Below, one piece after another: positions 17,261-25,966 of a stretch of 64,000 nucleotides of DNA. The stretch lies in the NCBI GenBank assembly GCA_000952975.1, contig LM997412.1, positions 496,001-560,000 of the forward strand, read 5' to 3'. This DNA comes from Peptoniphilus sp. ING2-D1G. Lineage in GTDB: Bacteria; Bacillota; Clostridia; Tissierellales; Peptoniphilaceae. The notes beneath the pieces were generated by a model that was given only the letters and a program-made list of their open reading frames with translations, did no database searches and was not told the origin of the DNA. Numbering within the stretch: the stretch's first letter is position 1; each line of letters opens with the position of its first letter. Position numbers and translations under genes: made by a program.

Positions 17261-17296
17261 AAAGATATTGTAAATTGTAAAATTTACAATATCTTT
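17261..17296. terminator. Perfect 16-bp hairpin after the J-domain gene
   Basis: AAAGATATTGTAAATT pairs perfectly with AATTTACAATATCTTT around GTAA. The downstream U-tract is weak, so termination efficiency is uncertain. Confidence 0.55.
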
Positions 17297-17342
17297 ATAA
17301 AGAAAAAGTTACTTAGATAAAATAAATTTATCTAAGTAACTT
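17297..17342 (-). terminator. Intrinsic terminator of the tRNA-Pro pair
   Basis: AAGTTACTTAGATAAA (17306-17321) pairs perfectly with TTTATCTAAGTAACTT (17327-17342). On the minus strand the hairpin follows the tRNA 3' end and runs into TTTTTC. Confidence 0.8.
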
Positions 17343-17347
17343 GGTCA

Positions 17348-17424
17348 TGGTCGGGATGAAAGGATTTGAACCTTCGACCCCATGCACCCCATACATGTGC
17401 GCTACCGGGCTGCGCTACATCCCG
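17348..17424 (-). tRNA. tRNA-Pro (anticodon GGG)
   Basis: The cloverleaf begins CGGGATGTAGCGCAG and ends CATCCCGACCA, with CCA encoded. The anticodon stem CATGT/GCATG encloses loop ATGGGGT, giving GGG. The D-loop and T-arm (GGTTCAAATCC) are normal. Confidence 0.9.
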
Positions 17425-17476
17425 ACAAGGATATAAAATTATAAAATAGTTTTTTAAATAGATAGTACTTTCAGAA

Positions 17477-17553
17477 TGGTCGGGATGAAAGGATTTGAAC
17501 CTTCGACCCCATGCTCCCGAAGCATGTGCGCTACCAAACTGCGCTACATCCCG
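17477..17553 (-). tRNA. tRNA-Pro (anticodon CGG)
   Basis: This copy is nearly identical to the neighbouring tRNA-Pro outside the anticodon arm. The stem CATGC/GCATG encloses TTCGGGA, giving CGG, and CCA is encoded. The two genes are 52 bp apart and probably co-transcribed, this one first. Confidence 0.9.
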
Positions 17554-17605
17554 ATGTCAGAATGAAATTATAACATAATATTTACAATTATTCAACGGTG
17601 AAATT

Positions 17606-18208
17606 ATGAATAAAGTCAATTACAACATAAAGATGAAAAATATAATAAGTGAATTGAATTCAAAAAAATCTTTGTTATTGCACTCCTGTTGTGCTCCTTG
17701 TTCCAGTGCTGTCTTAGAAAGATTGAGGGAATATTTTGACATTACGGTTTTATATTACAATCCTAATTTGGATTCGCAAAGGGAATTCGAAAGGCGAGTG
17801 GAGGAACAAAAAAGACTGTTGGGACAACTCAATTCGGAGATAGAGTTGCTGATAATAGATTATGAACCGGAGCAATACTACGAGGCTATAAAAGGACATG
17901 AGAAGGACGAGGAAGGCGGAGAAAGATGTAGCATATGTTTTGATCTAAGGTTGGATAAGACTGCAAAAATAGCCAAGGAAAAAAACTTTGATTTCTTTAC
18001 AACGACTTTATCCATCAGCCCACATAAAAACTCACAAGTGTTAAACAAAATAGGATGTGAGATTTCACAAAAATACGGTATCCGCTATCTTTATTCGGAT
18101 TTTAAGAAGGAAGAAGGATACAAGAGATCCATAGAACTGTCAAAGGAGTATGATTTATACAGACAGGATTATTGCGGTTGCATTTATTCAAAGGTACAAA
18201 AATATTAA
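17606..18208 (+). CDS. queH: Epoxyqueuosine reductase QueH
   Basis: This 200-residue protein matches the QueH (DUF208) family, which reduces epoxyqueuosine to queuosine in tRNA as the non-cobalamin alternative to QueG. It has the paired cysteines HSCCAPCS (residues 27-34), the ERCSICFDLR motif (residues about 110-119), and the C-terminal DYCGC motif, together the expected Fe-S and metal ligands. Start is supported by a weak GGTGA. It is a single gene closed by a terminator. Confidence 0.92.
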   Translation: MNKVNYNIKMKNIISELNSKKSLLLHSCCAPCSSAVLERLREYFDITVLYYNPNLDSQREFERRVEEQKRLLGQLNSEIELLIIDYEPEQYYEAIKGHEKDEEGGERCSICFDLRLDKTAKIAKEKNFDFFTTTLSISPHKNSQVLNKIGCEISQKYGIRYLYSDFKKEEGYKRSIELSKEYDLYRQDYCGCIYSKVQKY

Positions 18209-18236
18209 TATTCTATTAAAAATTATTTATAAAAAT

Positions 18237-18270
18237 AAAATCTCAGTCGTCAATTAACTGAGATTTTTTA
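18237..18270 (+). terminator. Intrinsic terminator of queH
   Basis: AAAATCTCAGT pairs with ACTGAGATTTT around a 9-nt loop, with a T-rich tail. Confidence 0.85.
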
Positions 18271-18321
18271 TTAACCCCGGTTCGACAGGGGTCAGTTGAT
18301 ATTTTGATGTTATATGGTTTT

Positions 18322-18353
18322 TAGGGGCGGATGTTTTCATCCGCCCGTTATAT
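18322..18353. repeat. Solo A-type hairpin repeat next to the asd stop codon
   Basis: TAGGGGCGGATG, loop TTTT, CATCCGCCCGT: the 9-bp stem GGGCGGATG/CATCCGCCC is perfect. It ends one base before the asd stop codon and could act as the asd 3' hairpin on the minus strand. Confidence 0.85.
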
Positions 18354-18354
18354 A

Positions 18355-19347
18355 TCATTTTTGTTTTAACAAGTATTCCAATATTTGAATTGTGTTAAGT
18401 GCGGCGCCTTTTCTGGTGTTGTCGGCGACTGAGATGAAGTTGATTCCGTTTTCAACTGAATAGTCACGTCTTATTCTGCCGACATAGACTTCATCTTTGC
18501 CTGTGGTTACTATGGGCATGGGATAAATGTTGTTTTTTACATCATCATAAAGTACAATCCCTTCTTCCTTATCAAAGAGTTCAAATATATCCTTTAGTTC
18601 AAAGGGTTTTTCAGTTTCGACAGCCATGGAGACCATATGAGATTCAAATACGGGGATTCTAACTGTAGTAGCGGTAATTCTGATATCTTGATCTCCTAAA
18701 ATCTTTCTGGTTTCATTGACCATTTTCATTTCTTCCTTTGAATATCCGTCTTCAAGAAAATCATCGATATGTGGCAGGGCATTGCCCGCTATTTGGTAAG
18801 GATAGAATTTATTTTTGCCGGCCCACAAGCCTGTTTTCAAATCTTCAATGCCGTTTACCCCTGATCCGGAGACGGCTTGATATGTGCTGTAAACTATTCT
18901 TTTTATTCCATATTCTCTATAAATCGGATAAAGAGGAACTACCGATTGGATAGTGGAACAATTGGGGCTGGCGATTATTTTTTGTCCGAGAGCTTTATCT
19001 CCATTTATTTCAGGAACAACTAAGGGTTTATCGTCATGCATTCTAAATCCCGAGGAGTTGTCGATAACGGTTATTCCCATTTCTGCAGCTATGGGACTAA
19101 ATTTTAACGAAAGATGAGAATCAAGAGCACAAAGAGCATATTCGATATTTTTGCCCTTTAAGTTTTCTTCAGTCAATTCTTCAACGGTATATTCTTCGCC
19201 TTTAAATTCTATTTTTTTGCCGGCAGAATTTGCCGAAGAGAAAAAGTAAATGTTCTCGATATCAATATTTCTTTCTTCCAGAATACTTCTCATTTTTTGG
19301 CCCACAAGTCCGGTAGATCCAAAAATTGCAAGATTTATTTTGCTCAA
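18355..19347 (-). CDS. asd: Aspartate-semialdehyde dehydrogenase
   Basis: This protein of about 330 residues reduces aspartyl phosphate to aspartate semialdehyde, the branch point to lysine/DAP, threonine and methionine. It has the NADP-binding start INLAIFGSTGLVGQ, the catalytic cysteine in ASPNCSTIQ and the C-terminal RIPVFESHMVSM motif with the active-site histidine. AAAGGAAAGG lies 9 nt before a TTG at 19347, which I take as the start, although a GTG (19356) or TTG (19353) is possible. It diverges from hom, which uses its product. Confidence 0.92.
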   Translation of the reverse strand: MSKINLAIFGSTGLVGQKMRSILEERNIDIENIYFFSSANSAGKKIEFKGEEYTVEELTEENLKGKNIEYALCALDSHLSLKFSPIAAEMGITVIDNSSGFRMHDDKPLVVPEINGDKALGQKIIASPNCSTIQSVVPLYPIYREYGIKRIVYSTYQAVSGSGVNGIEDLKTGLWAGKNKFYPYQIAGNALPHIDDFLEDGYSKEEMKMVNETRKILGDQDIRITATTVRIPVFESHMVSMAVETEKPFELKDIFELFDKEEGIVLYDDVKNNIYPMPIVTTGKDEVYVGRIRRDYSVENGINFISVADNTRKGAALNTIQILEYLLKQK

Positions 19348-19519
19348 AATCAACACCCTTTCCTTTTAATTCAGCTAAAATAATATCATTTAATCCTGTT
19401 GTTGTCAAATTTAATGTTTGTAAAATAGCGATTTTAAGGGAAGCATTAGAAGAAATATGCTCATTGGAACTCAATATTATGTTATAATCGAAAAAGGAAT
19501 AAATACAAGGAGAATATAG

Positions 19520-20707
19520 ATGATAGAAATAGCTTTATTGGGATTTGGAACTGTGGGCAAAGGAACTTATGAAATCATAAAAAAAAGATCCGAGCAAATA
19601 AAAAAAGTTCTGAAGGATGAACTTAAAGTATCCAAAATACTTGTAAGAAATACGGCAAAATACAAGGGAGAAGAGAATGTTTTCACAGATGATTATGATG
19701 AGATATTAAAGGATGATAATATTTCATTGGTTTGTGAAATGACAGGAGACTTGGAGAACAGCTATAGATATATAAGGGATGCGCTAAAGGCAAAGAAACA
19801 CGTCGTCACTTCCAACAAAGCCGTTGTAAGTGAAAATCTGTCCTACTTCGTAGATTTGGCTGATGAAAATGAAGTAAATTTTTTATTTGAGGCATCTGTG
19901 GGAGGTTCAATACCAATTATAACACCGCTGATATCTCAATGCGTGATCAATGATATTCACAGAGTCAGAGGAATTTTAAACGGGACGAGCAACTTTATAC
20001 TGTCCAAGATGTACAACGAAAATTTATCCTATGAAGATGTTCTGAAGGAGGCTCAAGCTTTGGGATATGCAGAAGCCGATCCCTATGAAGATGTAGAGGG
20101 AATAGATGCCCTTAGAAAACTTAAAATACTCAGCTCCATAGCTTTTTGCAAGGACATTGAAAACAGCGAGATTTTGTCAGAGGGAATATCTTCCATACTG
20201 CCTGTGGACATAGAAGTCTTTAAAGAAAAAGGATTTAAGATAAAACTTGTTGCGGAGTCCTTTTTAGATGAGAATAAATATGCCCTGATTGTTGAACCTG
20301 TGTTGGTTGAATCGGAGGATCCCCTTTATTTTATAGAGGGAAGCAACAATATTGTTGAAATATTCGCAGACAACTATTCGAGTTTGTCTTTTATGGGAGA
20401 AGGCGCAGGGAAACTTCCAACGGGCAATGCTGTAGTCATAGACATAATTGATTCGCTGTTATCAAATAACTTGAAATTTAAATTGGATAATACAAAAATA
20501 AAATGTGTCGGAAAATTCAAAGGTTCTTACTATGTCAGAACGAAGGAAAAAATAGATGAAAATTTATTGGAAGAATTCTTTGAAAGGGATGGTTTTGTAA
20601 TTTCAAGAACAAAGATGATCGACAGAGATAAACTAAAAATGGAACTTCGAAAATTCCGAGATGAAGACTGCTTCATAGCGAGATTTGAAAGGGAGGATTT
20701 AGCATGA
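19520..20707 (+). CDS. hom: Homoserine dehydrogenase
   Basis: This 395-residue enzyme reduces aspartate semialdehyde to homoserine. The NAD(P)-binding start IALLGFGTVGKGTYEII, the VTSNKAVVSE motif and the catalytic region GILNGTSNFILSKM with GYAEADPYEDVEG are present. The C-terminal region of about 80 residues could be a short ACT-like regulatory part. AAGGAGAATATAG precedes the ATG. No thrB or thrC is near; the next gene is an unrelated dehydrogenase overlapping by 4 bp. Confidence 0.93.
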   Translation: MIEIALLGFGTVGKGTYEIIKKRSEQIKKVLKDELKVSKILVRNTAKYKGEENVFTDDYDEILKDDNISLVCEMTGDLENSYRYIRDALKAKKHVVTSNKAVVSENLSYFVDLADENEVNFLFEASVGGSIPIITPLISQCVINDIHRVRGILNGTSNFILSKMYNENLSYEDVLKEAQALGYAEADPYEDVEGIDALRKLKILSSIAFCKDIENSEILSEGISSILPVDIEVFKEKGFKIKLVAESFLDENKYALIVEPVLVESEDPLYFIEGSNNIVEIFADNYSSLSFMGEGAGKLPTGNAVVIDIIDSLLSNNLKFKLDNTKIKCVGKFKGSYYVRTKEKIDENLLEEFFERDGFVISRTKMIDRDKLKMELRKFRDEDCFIARFEREDLA

Positions 20708-21654
20708 GAGTATCTATTACATCGAAAATACCGGCAAATATTTTAAAGAAAATTAAAGAAAATTTCGAGGTAAAATATCACGACTCCGAGACTCCCCTTT
20801 CCAAGGCTGAAATAATAGAAGGTCTTGCGGATTGTGATGCTTTAGTATGTCCTCTTTCCGATAAAATTGACGAAGAAATAATAGATGGAGCGGTGGATTT
20901 AAAAATCATAGCCAATTACGGGGCGGGATTTGACAATATAGATATAAATGCGGCGGCAAAGAGAAATATTGTCGTAACCAATGCGCCTGCGCCCTCTTCT
21001 GCAGTTTCCACTGCAGAACTTACCTTTGCACTTATTTTGATGATTGCAAGAGACATGCTCAGAGCTGAAAAAAACTTAAGAGATGGCAATTTCAAAGGTT
21101 GGCGACCGACTTATTTTTTGGGCGAACAGTTAAAATCAAAGACCTTGGGAATAATAGGTCTTGGAAATATAGGTAAAAATCTTGCGAAAAGGGCTCTCAG
21201 CTTTGAAATGAATGTAGTTTATCACTCCAGAAACAGAAAAGAGGACGTGGAAAATTTAGGAGTTAAATACATGGAAAGGGACGATTTGATAAGAAGTGCG
21301 GATTTTTTAAGCTTGCACACTGCCTTTTCTCCGGAACTCAGACACATGATTTCAGACAGAGAATTTGAGCTTATGCCCGAAAGTGCTTACTTGATCAATG
21401 CGGCAAGGGGACCCCTTGTAGATGAAAGGGCGCTGATATGCGCCTTGACGGAGGGCAAAATCAGGGGGGCGGCTCTTGATGTCTATGAATTTGAACCGAA
21501 GATTTCAGATGAGCTTTTAGAGCTCGAAAATGTAGTACTGATGCCTCACTTAGGCAATGCAACATATGATGCCAGAAGGGAAATGGGAGAGGCTGTTCTT
21601 GATAATTTGATGGATTTTAAAGAAGGACAAAGACCGAGAAATAAAGTCAACTAA
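20704..21654 (+). CDS. D-2-hydroxyacid dehydrogenase (glyoxylate/hydroxypyruvate reductase-like)
   Basis: This 316-residue protein has the nucleotide motif GIIGLGNIGKNLAKRA (residues about 148-163), the catalytic Arg in NAARGPLVDE, Glu in the FEPKI region and a His in MPHLGNATYD. It is a second family member in the window besides the 13.3-kb gene and is clearly diverged from it. The GAGFDNID and TNAPAPSS signatures suggest a glyoxylate or hydroxypyruvate reductase type. It overlaps hom by ATGA and is followed directly by rpiB, so it is part of the hom operon. Substrate is unassigned. Confidence 0.87.
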   Translation: MRVSITSKIPANILKKIKENFEVKYHDSETPLSKAEIIEGLADCDALVCPLSDKIDEEIIDGAVDLKIIANYGAGFDNIDINAAAKRNIVVTNAPAPSSAVSTAELTFALILMIARDMLRAEKNLRDGNFKGWRPTYFLGEQLKSKTLGIIGLGNIGKNLAKRALSFEMNVVYHSRNRKEDVENLGVKYMERDDLIRSADFLSLHTAFSPELRHMISDREFELMPESAYLINAARGPLVDERALICALTEGKIRGAALDVYEFEPKISDELLELENVVLMPHLGNATYDARREMGEAVLDNLMDFKEGQRPRNKVN

Positions 21655-21670
21655 TAGATTGGAGGAAATT

Positions 21671-22120
21671 ATGAAATTAGGATTTGGCTCAGATCATGCC
21701 GGATATGAACTCAAAGAGAAATTAAAGAAGTATTTAGAAGATAAGGGATATGAGTGTGTGGATTATGGAACTCACAGCACGGAAAGAGTGGATTATCCCG
21801 ACTTCGGAAAAATCGTCGGAGAAAAGGTAGCGGCGGGAGAAGTGGATAAGGGTGTGCTTGTATGCGGTACGGGCGTTGGAATTTCCCTTGCTGCAAATAA
21901 GATAAAGGGCATAAGGGCGTGCGTATGTTCTGAACCCTATACGGCCATGATGAGCGCAAGGCACAATAATGCAAATATAATAGCCATGGGCGGAAGAGTT
22001 GTCGGAGAAGACTTGGCTAAAATGATAGTTGACAGTTTTTTGGAAAGTAAATTTGAAGGCGGTAGGCATAAAATGAGAGTTGATAAGATTATCGCTATAG
22101 AAAATGATGAAGAAATATGA
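21671..22120 (+). CDS. rpiB: Ribose-5-phosphate isomerase B
   Basis: This 149-residue enzyme interconverts ribose-5-phosphate and ribulose-5-phosphate. It has the RpiB/LacAB signatures GSDHAGYELKE (residues 6-16), the catalytic Cys in VLVCGTGVGISLAANK and the SARHNNANI motif. The ATG at 21671 follows TTGGAGGAAATT; a start four codons upstream is less well placed. The stop overlaps the next gene (ATGA). Confidence 0.95.
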   Translation: MKLGFGSDHAGYELKEKLKKYLEDKGYECVDYGTHSTERVDYPDFGKIVGEKVAAGEVDKGVLVCGTGVGISLAANKIKGIRACVCSEPYTAMMSARHNNANIIAMGGRVVGEDLAKMIVDSFLESKFEGGRHKMRVDKIIAIENDEEI

Positions 22121-23643
22121 AATTAAAGACTTTAATACTTTCTGTGTTATTATCCTTGATGATAGTTATAAAAGTCGGGGCGGCAAGTGCGCTTAATGTT
22201 TCGGCTAAGGATGAAAACACAGATGTTTTAAAAAATGCAATCGACGGATATTCCATTGAAATACCCAAGGGTGCAAAGGTTAATATAAATGAGAACAACT
22301 TTAGAACTCAGGTGAATTTTGAAAATGTAAATATAAAAATTTTTCTTGAAAATTTAAAAAAGGAAATAGATTATAAAGAGTATAGAAATTATTCTTTGTT
22401 AGGGATAAAAAACACGAGCAATGAGCATATAATCACCGGAGAGGAAGGACTGATCTTAAATGATAGAGAGTCCTATTATATAGAATTCAACAGGAGAAAA
22501 CTGACGGAAGTGCCCAAGGATAAAAATCATTATCTTATAATTTTTCAAAAAATAGCTTCCGATAAAGCTATGACTTTCATGGTCAAGTCTGATAAACTGG
22601 TTGATAAAGAGAGAGTTTTTTCAATGATTTCCTCTGTGAAATTCGATGTAAATAAAGTGGAGAATTCCATAAAGAAGGTGCCTAATGATATGAAAATAAT
22701 CAACGATACACTTAAGGGTGCGGATTATTGGAGTGACGATACGAAAAAACTCTACAGAGATGATTTTTTGGAAAGCACCGAAAGAAAATGGGGGATTTTT
22801 GTAAATACTTTTTGGAACAGTCAAAACTTCAATAAGATAGAAAAAGAGATAGGACATCGTTTTAAATACTTGCTTTTGTATCATGATACGAGATTTAGCA
22901 ATGAAATATACTCCGACGCTGTAAAGTTTGCAAGGGTGAGAGGCTCCTATATTGAATTTACTTTTCAAACTCAAATGAAAGATGGAAAAAATGAAATTTA
23001 TGACGTTCTTCAAGGCAAAGAAGAGGATTTCATAAGGGAAATGGCAAAGAAAATAAAAGTGGCGGGACACCCTGTCTTTTTTAGAATCGGCAATGAAATG
23101 AACGGTGATTGGTGCAGTTACTGCGCATATAATACGGGACTTGATTCAGATATCTATGTGTATTTATACGATTACATATACAGGATATTTGCAGAAGAGG
23201 GTGCAAATAAATACGTCATATATGTATTTAATCCCAACGGAAAGAGTTTTCCGGATTTCAGATACAATGACGAATCGATGTACAGACCTCATCACACGAA
23301 GTATCAAGTTCTGGGTCTTACTCTTTACAACACGGGAAATTACTATCCGGGAGAGTATTGGACAGATTTTGAGTCGCTATATAAGGACCTATACAAGCAT
23401 TCTTTGAAAAATTACGACAAGCCCATGATGATTACTGAATTTGCCTCAAGTACCATAGGAGGAGATAAAATTGCTTGGACAGAGGATATGTTCAATGTAA
23501 TCGAAGAGAAATTTCCTGAAATAAAGGTGGCGATTTGGTTTAGCGGAGTAGATTTAGATCAATGGGGACAGCCGGCGAGAATTTACGACATTACTGAACC
23601 TAAAGAAGTTTTAAATGTTTTTAAGAAATATTTGAGAAAGTAA
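22117..23643 (+). CDS. Secreted glycoside hydrolase-like protein (GH26-related)
   Basis: This 508-residue protein has a signal peptide (MKLKTLILSVLLSLMIVI, cleavage near VGAAS). The first 190 residues have no recognised domain. The rest looks like a TIM-barrel glycosidase of GH26 type: FFRIGNEMNGDW (about residue 329) carries the presumed acid/base Glu, and MMITEFASS (about residue 441) the presumed nucleophile. GH26 enzymes cut beta-mannan or related glucans; this protein's substrate is unknown. It is coupled by ATGA overlap to rpiB, an unusual partner. It may act on envelope or host polysaccharide. Confidence 0.75.
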   Translation: MKLKTLILSVLLSLMIVIKVGAASALNVSAKDENTDVLKNAIDGYSIEIPKGAKVNINENNFRTQVNFENVNIKIFLENLKKEIDYKEYRNYSLLGIKNTSNEHIITGEEGLILNDRESYYIEFNRRKLTEVPKDKNHYLIIFQKIASDKAMTFMVKSDKLVDKERVFSMISSVKFDVNKVENSIKKVPNDMKIINDTLKGADYWSDDTKKLYRDDFLESTERKWGIFVNTFWNSQNFNKIEKEIGHRFKYLLLYHDTRFSNEIYSDAVKFARVRGSYIEFTFQTQMKDGKNEIYDVLQGKEEDFIREMAKKIKVAGHPVFFRIGNEMNGDWCSYCAYNTGLDSDIYVYLYDYIYRIFAEEGANKYVIYVFNPNGKSFPDFRYNDESMYRPHHTKYQVLGLTLYNTGNYYPGEYWTDFESLYKDLYKHSLKNYDKPMMITEFASSTIGGDKIAWTEDMFNVIEEKFPEIKVAIWFSGVDLDQWGQPARIYDITEPKEVLNVFKKYLRK

Positions 23644-23653
23644 AGAATATCAC

Positions 23654-23682
23654 TTGACAAATGTTTTTATCCCTGATACTGT
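23654..23682 (+). promoter_or_regulatory. Promoter of the lysC-dapA-dapB-ddh operon
   Basis: TTGACA (23654-23659) and TACTGT (23677-23682) are 17 bp apart, directly upstream of the riboswitch. Confidence 0.7.
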
Positions 23683-23694
23683 AGTAAACAATTA

Positions 23695-23887
23695 AATAAA
23701 GTTAATCAATAGCAAAAGAGGTCGCAGGTTACATTTAAAAGGGTAACTTGCCGAAGCGAAAGCTGGGGGTACGCAAAATATGCGTATCACTGTTAATTTA
23801 ATTAAGCCCATTTTAAATTAGGGAGCTTTTGTTATTGAGGGCAGAAGGACTATATCGACCATGAGTGCTTTTGCTCATGGTCTTTTT
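23695..23887 (+). promoter_or_regulatory. Lysine riboswitch (L box) with terminator
   Basis: The leader of lysC contains AGAGGTCGCAGG, then TTGCCGAAGCGAAAGCTGG, then a P5-like hairpin TACGC/GCGTA and CACTGTTAA. The order AGAGG...GCCGAAGC...GCTGG is the L-box core. Helices P2 to P4 are short compared with the Bacillus lysC example. GACCATGAG/CTCATGGTC (23857-23882) followed by T5 is the expression-platform terminator, just before the ribosome site. By family rule, lysine binding should favour termination. The genes below it make DAP/lysine, which supports the call. Confidence 0.78.
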
Positions 23888-23909
23888 GTATATGGTCTTT
23901 GGAGGATTT

Positions 23910-25076
23910 ATGAAAACAAAGGTAATGAAATTCGGAGGAAGCAGCCTTGCAACCGCACAAAAAATTAAAGATGTGGCTAAAATCCTCGTGGATAAAAAAC
24001 GGGATTTAAACAATATAGTGTGTGTAGTAAGTGCCATGGGAGATACCACAGATGATTTGATTGAACTTTCTTACAAAATTTCGCAAAAACCCGACAAAAG
24101 AGAGATGGACAGACTTATTTCCACAGGAGAGATGATTTCAATAGCGCTATTGTCAATGGCCATTGGAGAGTTGGGGGTTAAGGCGATATCCTTAACAGGT
24201 GAACAGGCGGGATTTAGAACGGCGGGAAGACACGGATTTTCTAAAATTTTGGATGTTGACACAACTCTTGTGGAGAAAAAATTAAAAGAAGGATATATAG
24301 TAATAGTTGCGGGATTTCAAGGCGTGAATTCAGCGGGAGATATAACCACACTGGGAAGAGGGGGAAGCGATACGTCGGCTGTTGCCTTAGCTGCAAAACT
24401 CGGCTGTGATTGCGAAGTCTATACGGATGTGTACGGGATTTATTCCGTGGATCCGAGAATTCATAAATCAGCTAAGAAACTGGAACATCTCTCCTACTTG
24501 GAAGCCATGGAGATGGCAAATTTAGGAGCGAAGGTCATCGATCCGAGAGCTGTTGAAATTGCCCAAAAGTACGAAGTGCAATTGTATATTGCACACAACA
24601 GCACAAAGATCATGGGTACTTATATAGATAAGGAGAATAATGTGGAACAAAGTATAATTTCTAATCTCTCAATACAGGATAATATCTTGCTGGTGGACAA
24701 AAAATTGCAGAAGGATGAAACAACTGCGGAACTTTTTTCAAAACTGGCAGGTAAGGATATAAACATAGATGTGATTTCTCAAAAGGATATAGAAGAAGAC
24801 AGATATATAACATTTACATCACTTATAGACGAAAAAGATTTAATAATGGATATATCGGATGATTTTCATTTCAAGGAAAATGTATCAAAGGTGAGTTTAA
24901 TCGGGAATGCCATGAGAAATCAACCGGGAGTTGCAGCGAGAGTTTTTGAACTTTTAAATGCAAATAATGTTGATTTTTATCAAGTGTCCACATCGGAAAT
25001 TTCAATATCCTATATAGTGGATACGATAAATACAAATAAAGTAGTTAAATTGTTGGTGAAGGAATTTGATCTTTAG
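23910..25076 (+). CDS. lysC: Aspartate kinase
   Basis: This 388-residue enzyme phosphorylates aspartate, the first step of the aspartate pathway. The N-terminus VMKFGGSSLATAQKIKDV is diagnostic, and GRGGSDTSAVALAAKLGCD binds substrate and ATP. The C-terminal third contains tandem ACT domains for feedback control. The ATG at 23910 follows TTTGGAGGATTT; longer frames would start inside the riboswitch terminator. It leads the DAP operon. Confidence 0.95.
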   Translation: MKTKVMKFGGSSLATAQKIKDVAKILVDKKRDLNNIVCVVSAMGDTTDDLIELSYKISQKPDKREMDRLISTGEMISIALLSMAIGELGVKAISLTGEQAGFRTAGRHGFSKILDVDTTLVEKKLKEGYIVIVAGFQGVNSAGDITTLGRGGSDTSAVALAAKLGCDCEVYTDVYGIYSVDPRIHKSAKKLEHLSYLEAMEMANLGAKVIDPRAVEIAQKYEVQLYIAHNSTKIMGTYIDKENNVEQSIISNLSIQDNILLVDKKLQKDETTAELFSKLAGKDINIDVISQKDIEEDRYITFTSLIDEKDLIMDISDDFHFKENVSKVSLIGNAMRNQPGVAARVFELLNANNVDFYQVSTSEISISYIVDTINTNKVVKLLVKEFDL

Positions 25077-25087
25077 GAGGGAAAAGT

Positions 25088-25966
25088 ATGAGTATATTTA
25101 CAGGTAGTGGAGTTGCGATTATAACGCCGTTTAAGGAAAACATGGATGTGGATTTTGAAAAGCTTGGAGAATTGATTGAATTTCAAATCTATTCAGGAAC
25201 AGATGCAATTGTAGTAGTAGGTACTACAGGAGAAGCATCTACCCTTACAGATGAAGAACAAGCTGAAGTTGTTGATTTCACCGTAAAAAAAGTAAATGGA
25301 AGAATACCCGTAGTAGCAGGAGCGGGCTCCAATGACACAAGACACGGAGTCAATCTTTCAAAAATGTGTGAAGCTGCAGGAGCCGATGCCCTTTTGCAAG
25401 TGACACCCTATTATAACAAGACTTCTCAAAAGGGGCTTTTAATGCATTACGAAGCTATAGACAAAGCGGTTAAAATCCCCAATATAGCTTATTCAGTTCC
25501 GGGAAGAACTTCAATGCACATAGAACCTGAAACAGTGAAGGCTTTATCGGAAATGGATAATTTTGTAGCTCTTAAAGATGCTACGGGAAATTTGGCATAC
25601 ACTGCAAAGGTCAAAAGTCTTGTCGGAGATGATTTCGATATTTATTCCGGAAATGACGATGTAGTTGTACCGGTGCTTTCTCTTGGAGGCAAGGGAGTAA
25701 TTTCCGTTTGGGCGAATATATTTCCCAAGGCGGTGCACAAGATGTGTCATGATTTCTTTGCGGGAGATATTAAATCAGCGGCACAAATTCAAGTGAATTA
25801 CAAAAAATTTATAGATGCGTTGTTTATGGAACCCAGTCCAATACCACTTAAGGCGGCTATGAATATAAAAGGGTTCGACGTAGGAGGACTCAGACTTCCT
25901 CTTTGTGATGCAAGTGAAAAAACAGTTGAAACCCTAAAGGAAATAATGGAAGAATTAGGTGAATGA
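25088..25966 (+). CDS. dapA: 4-hydroxy-tetrahydrodipicolinate synthase
   Basis: This 292-residue TIM-barrel aldolase condenses pyruvate with aspartate semialdehyde. It shows VVVGTTGEASTL (residues about 39-50), VTPYYNKTSQKG and the Schiff-base lysine in ALKDATGN (near residue 162). TTTAGGAGGGAAAAGT precedes the ATG, 11 bp after lysC. Confidence 0.95.
   Translation: MSIFTGSGVAIITPFKENMDVDFEKLGELIEFQIYSGTDAIVVVGTTGEASTLTDEEQAEVVDFTVKKVNGRIPVVAGAGSNDTRHGVNLSKMCEAAGADALLQVTPYYNKTSQKGLLMHYEAIDKAVKIPNIAYSVPGRTSMHIEPETVKALSEMDNFVALKDATGNLAYTAKVKSLVGDDFDIYSGNDDVVVPVLSLGGKGVISVWANIFPKAVHKMCHDFFAGDIKSAAQIQVNYKKFIDALFMEPSPIPLKAAMNIKGFDVGGLRLPLCDASEKTVETLKEIMEELGE

Noticed and set aside
22621..23070. 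149-codon frame opposite the GH26-like gene
   Set aside because: It is an antisense shadow with no start signal or domain.
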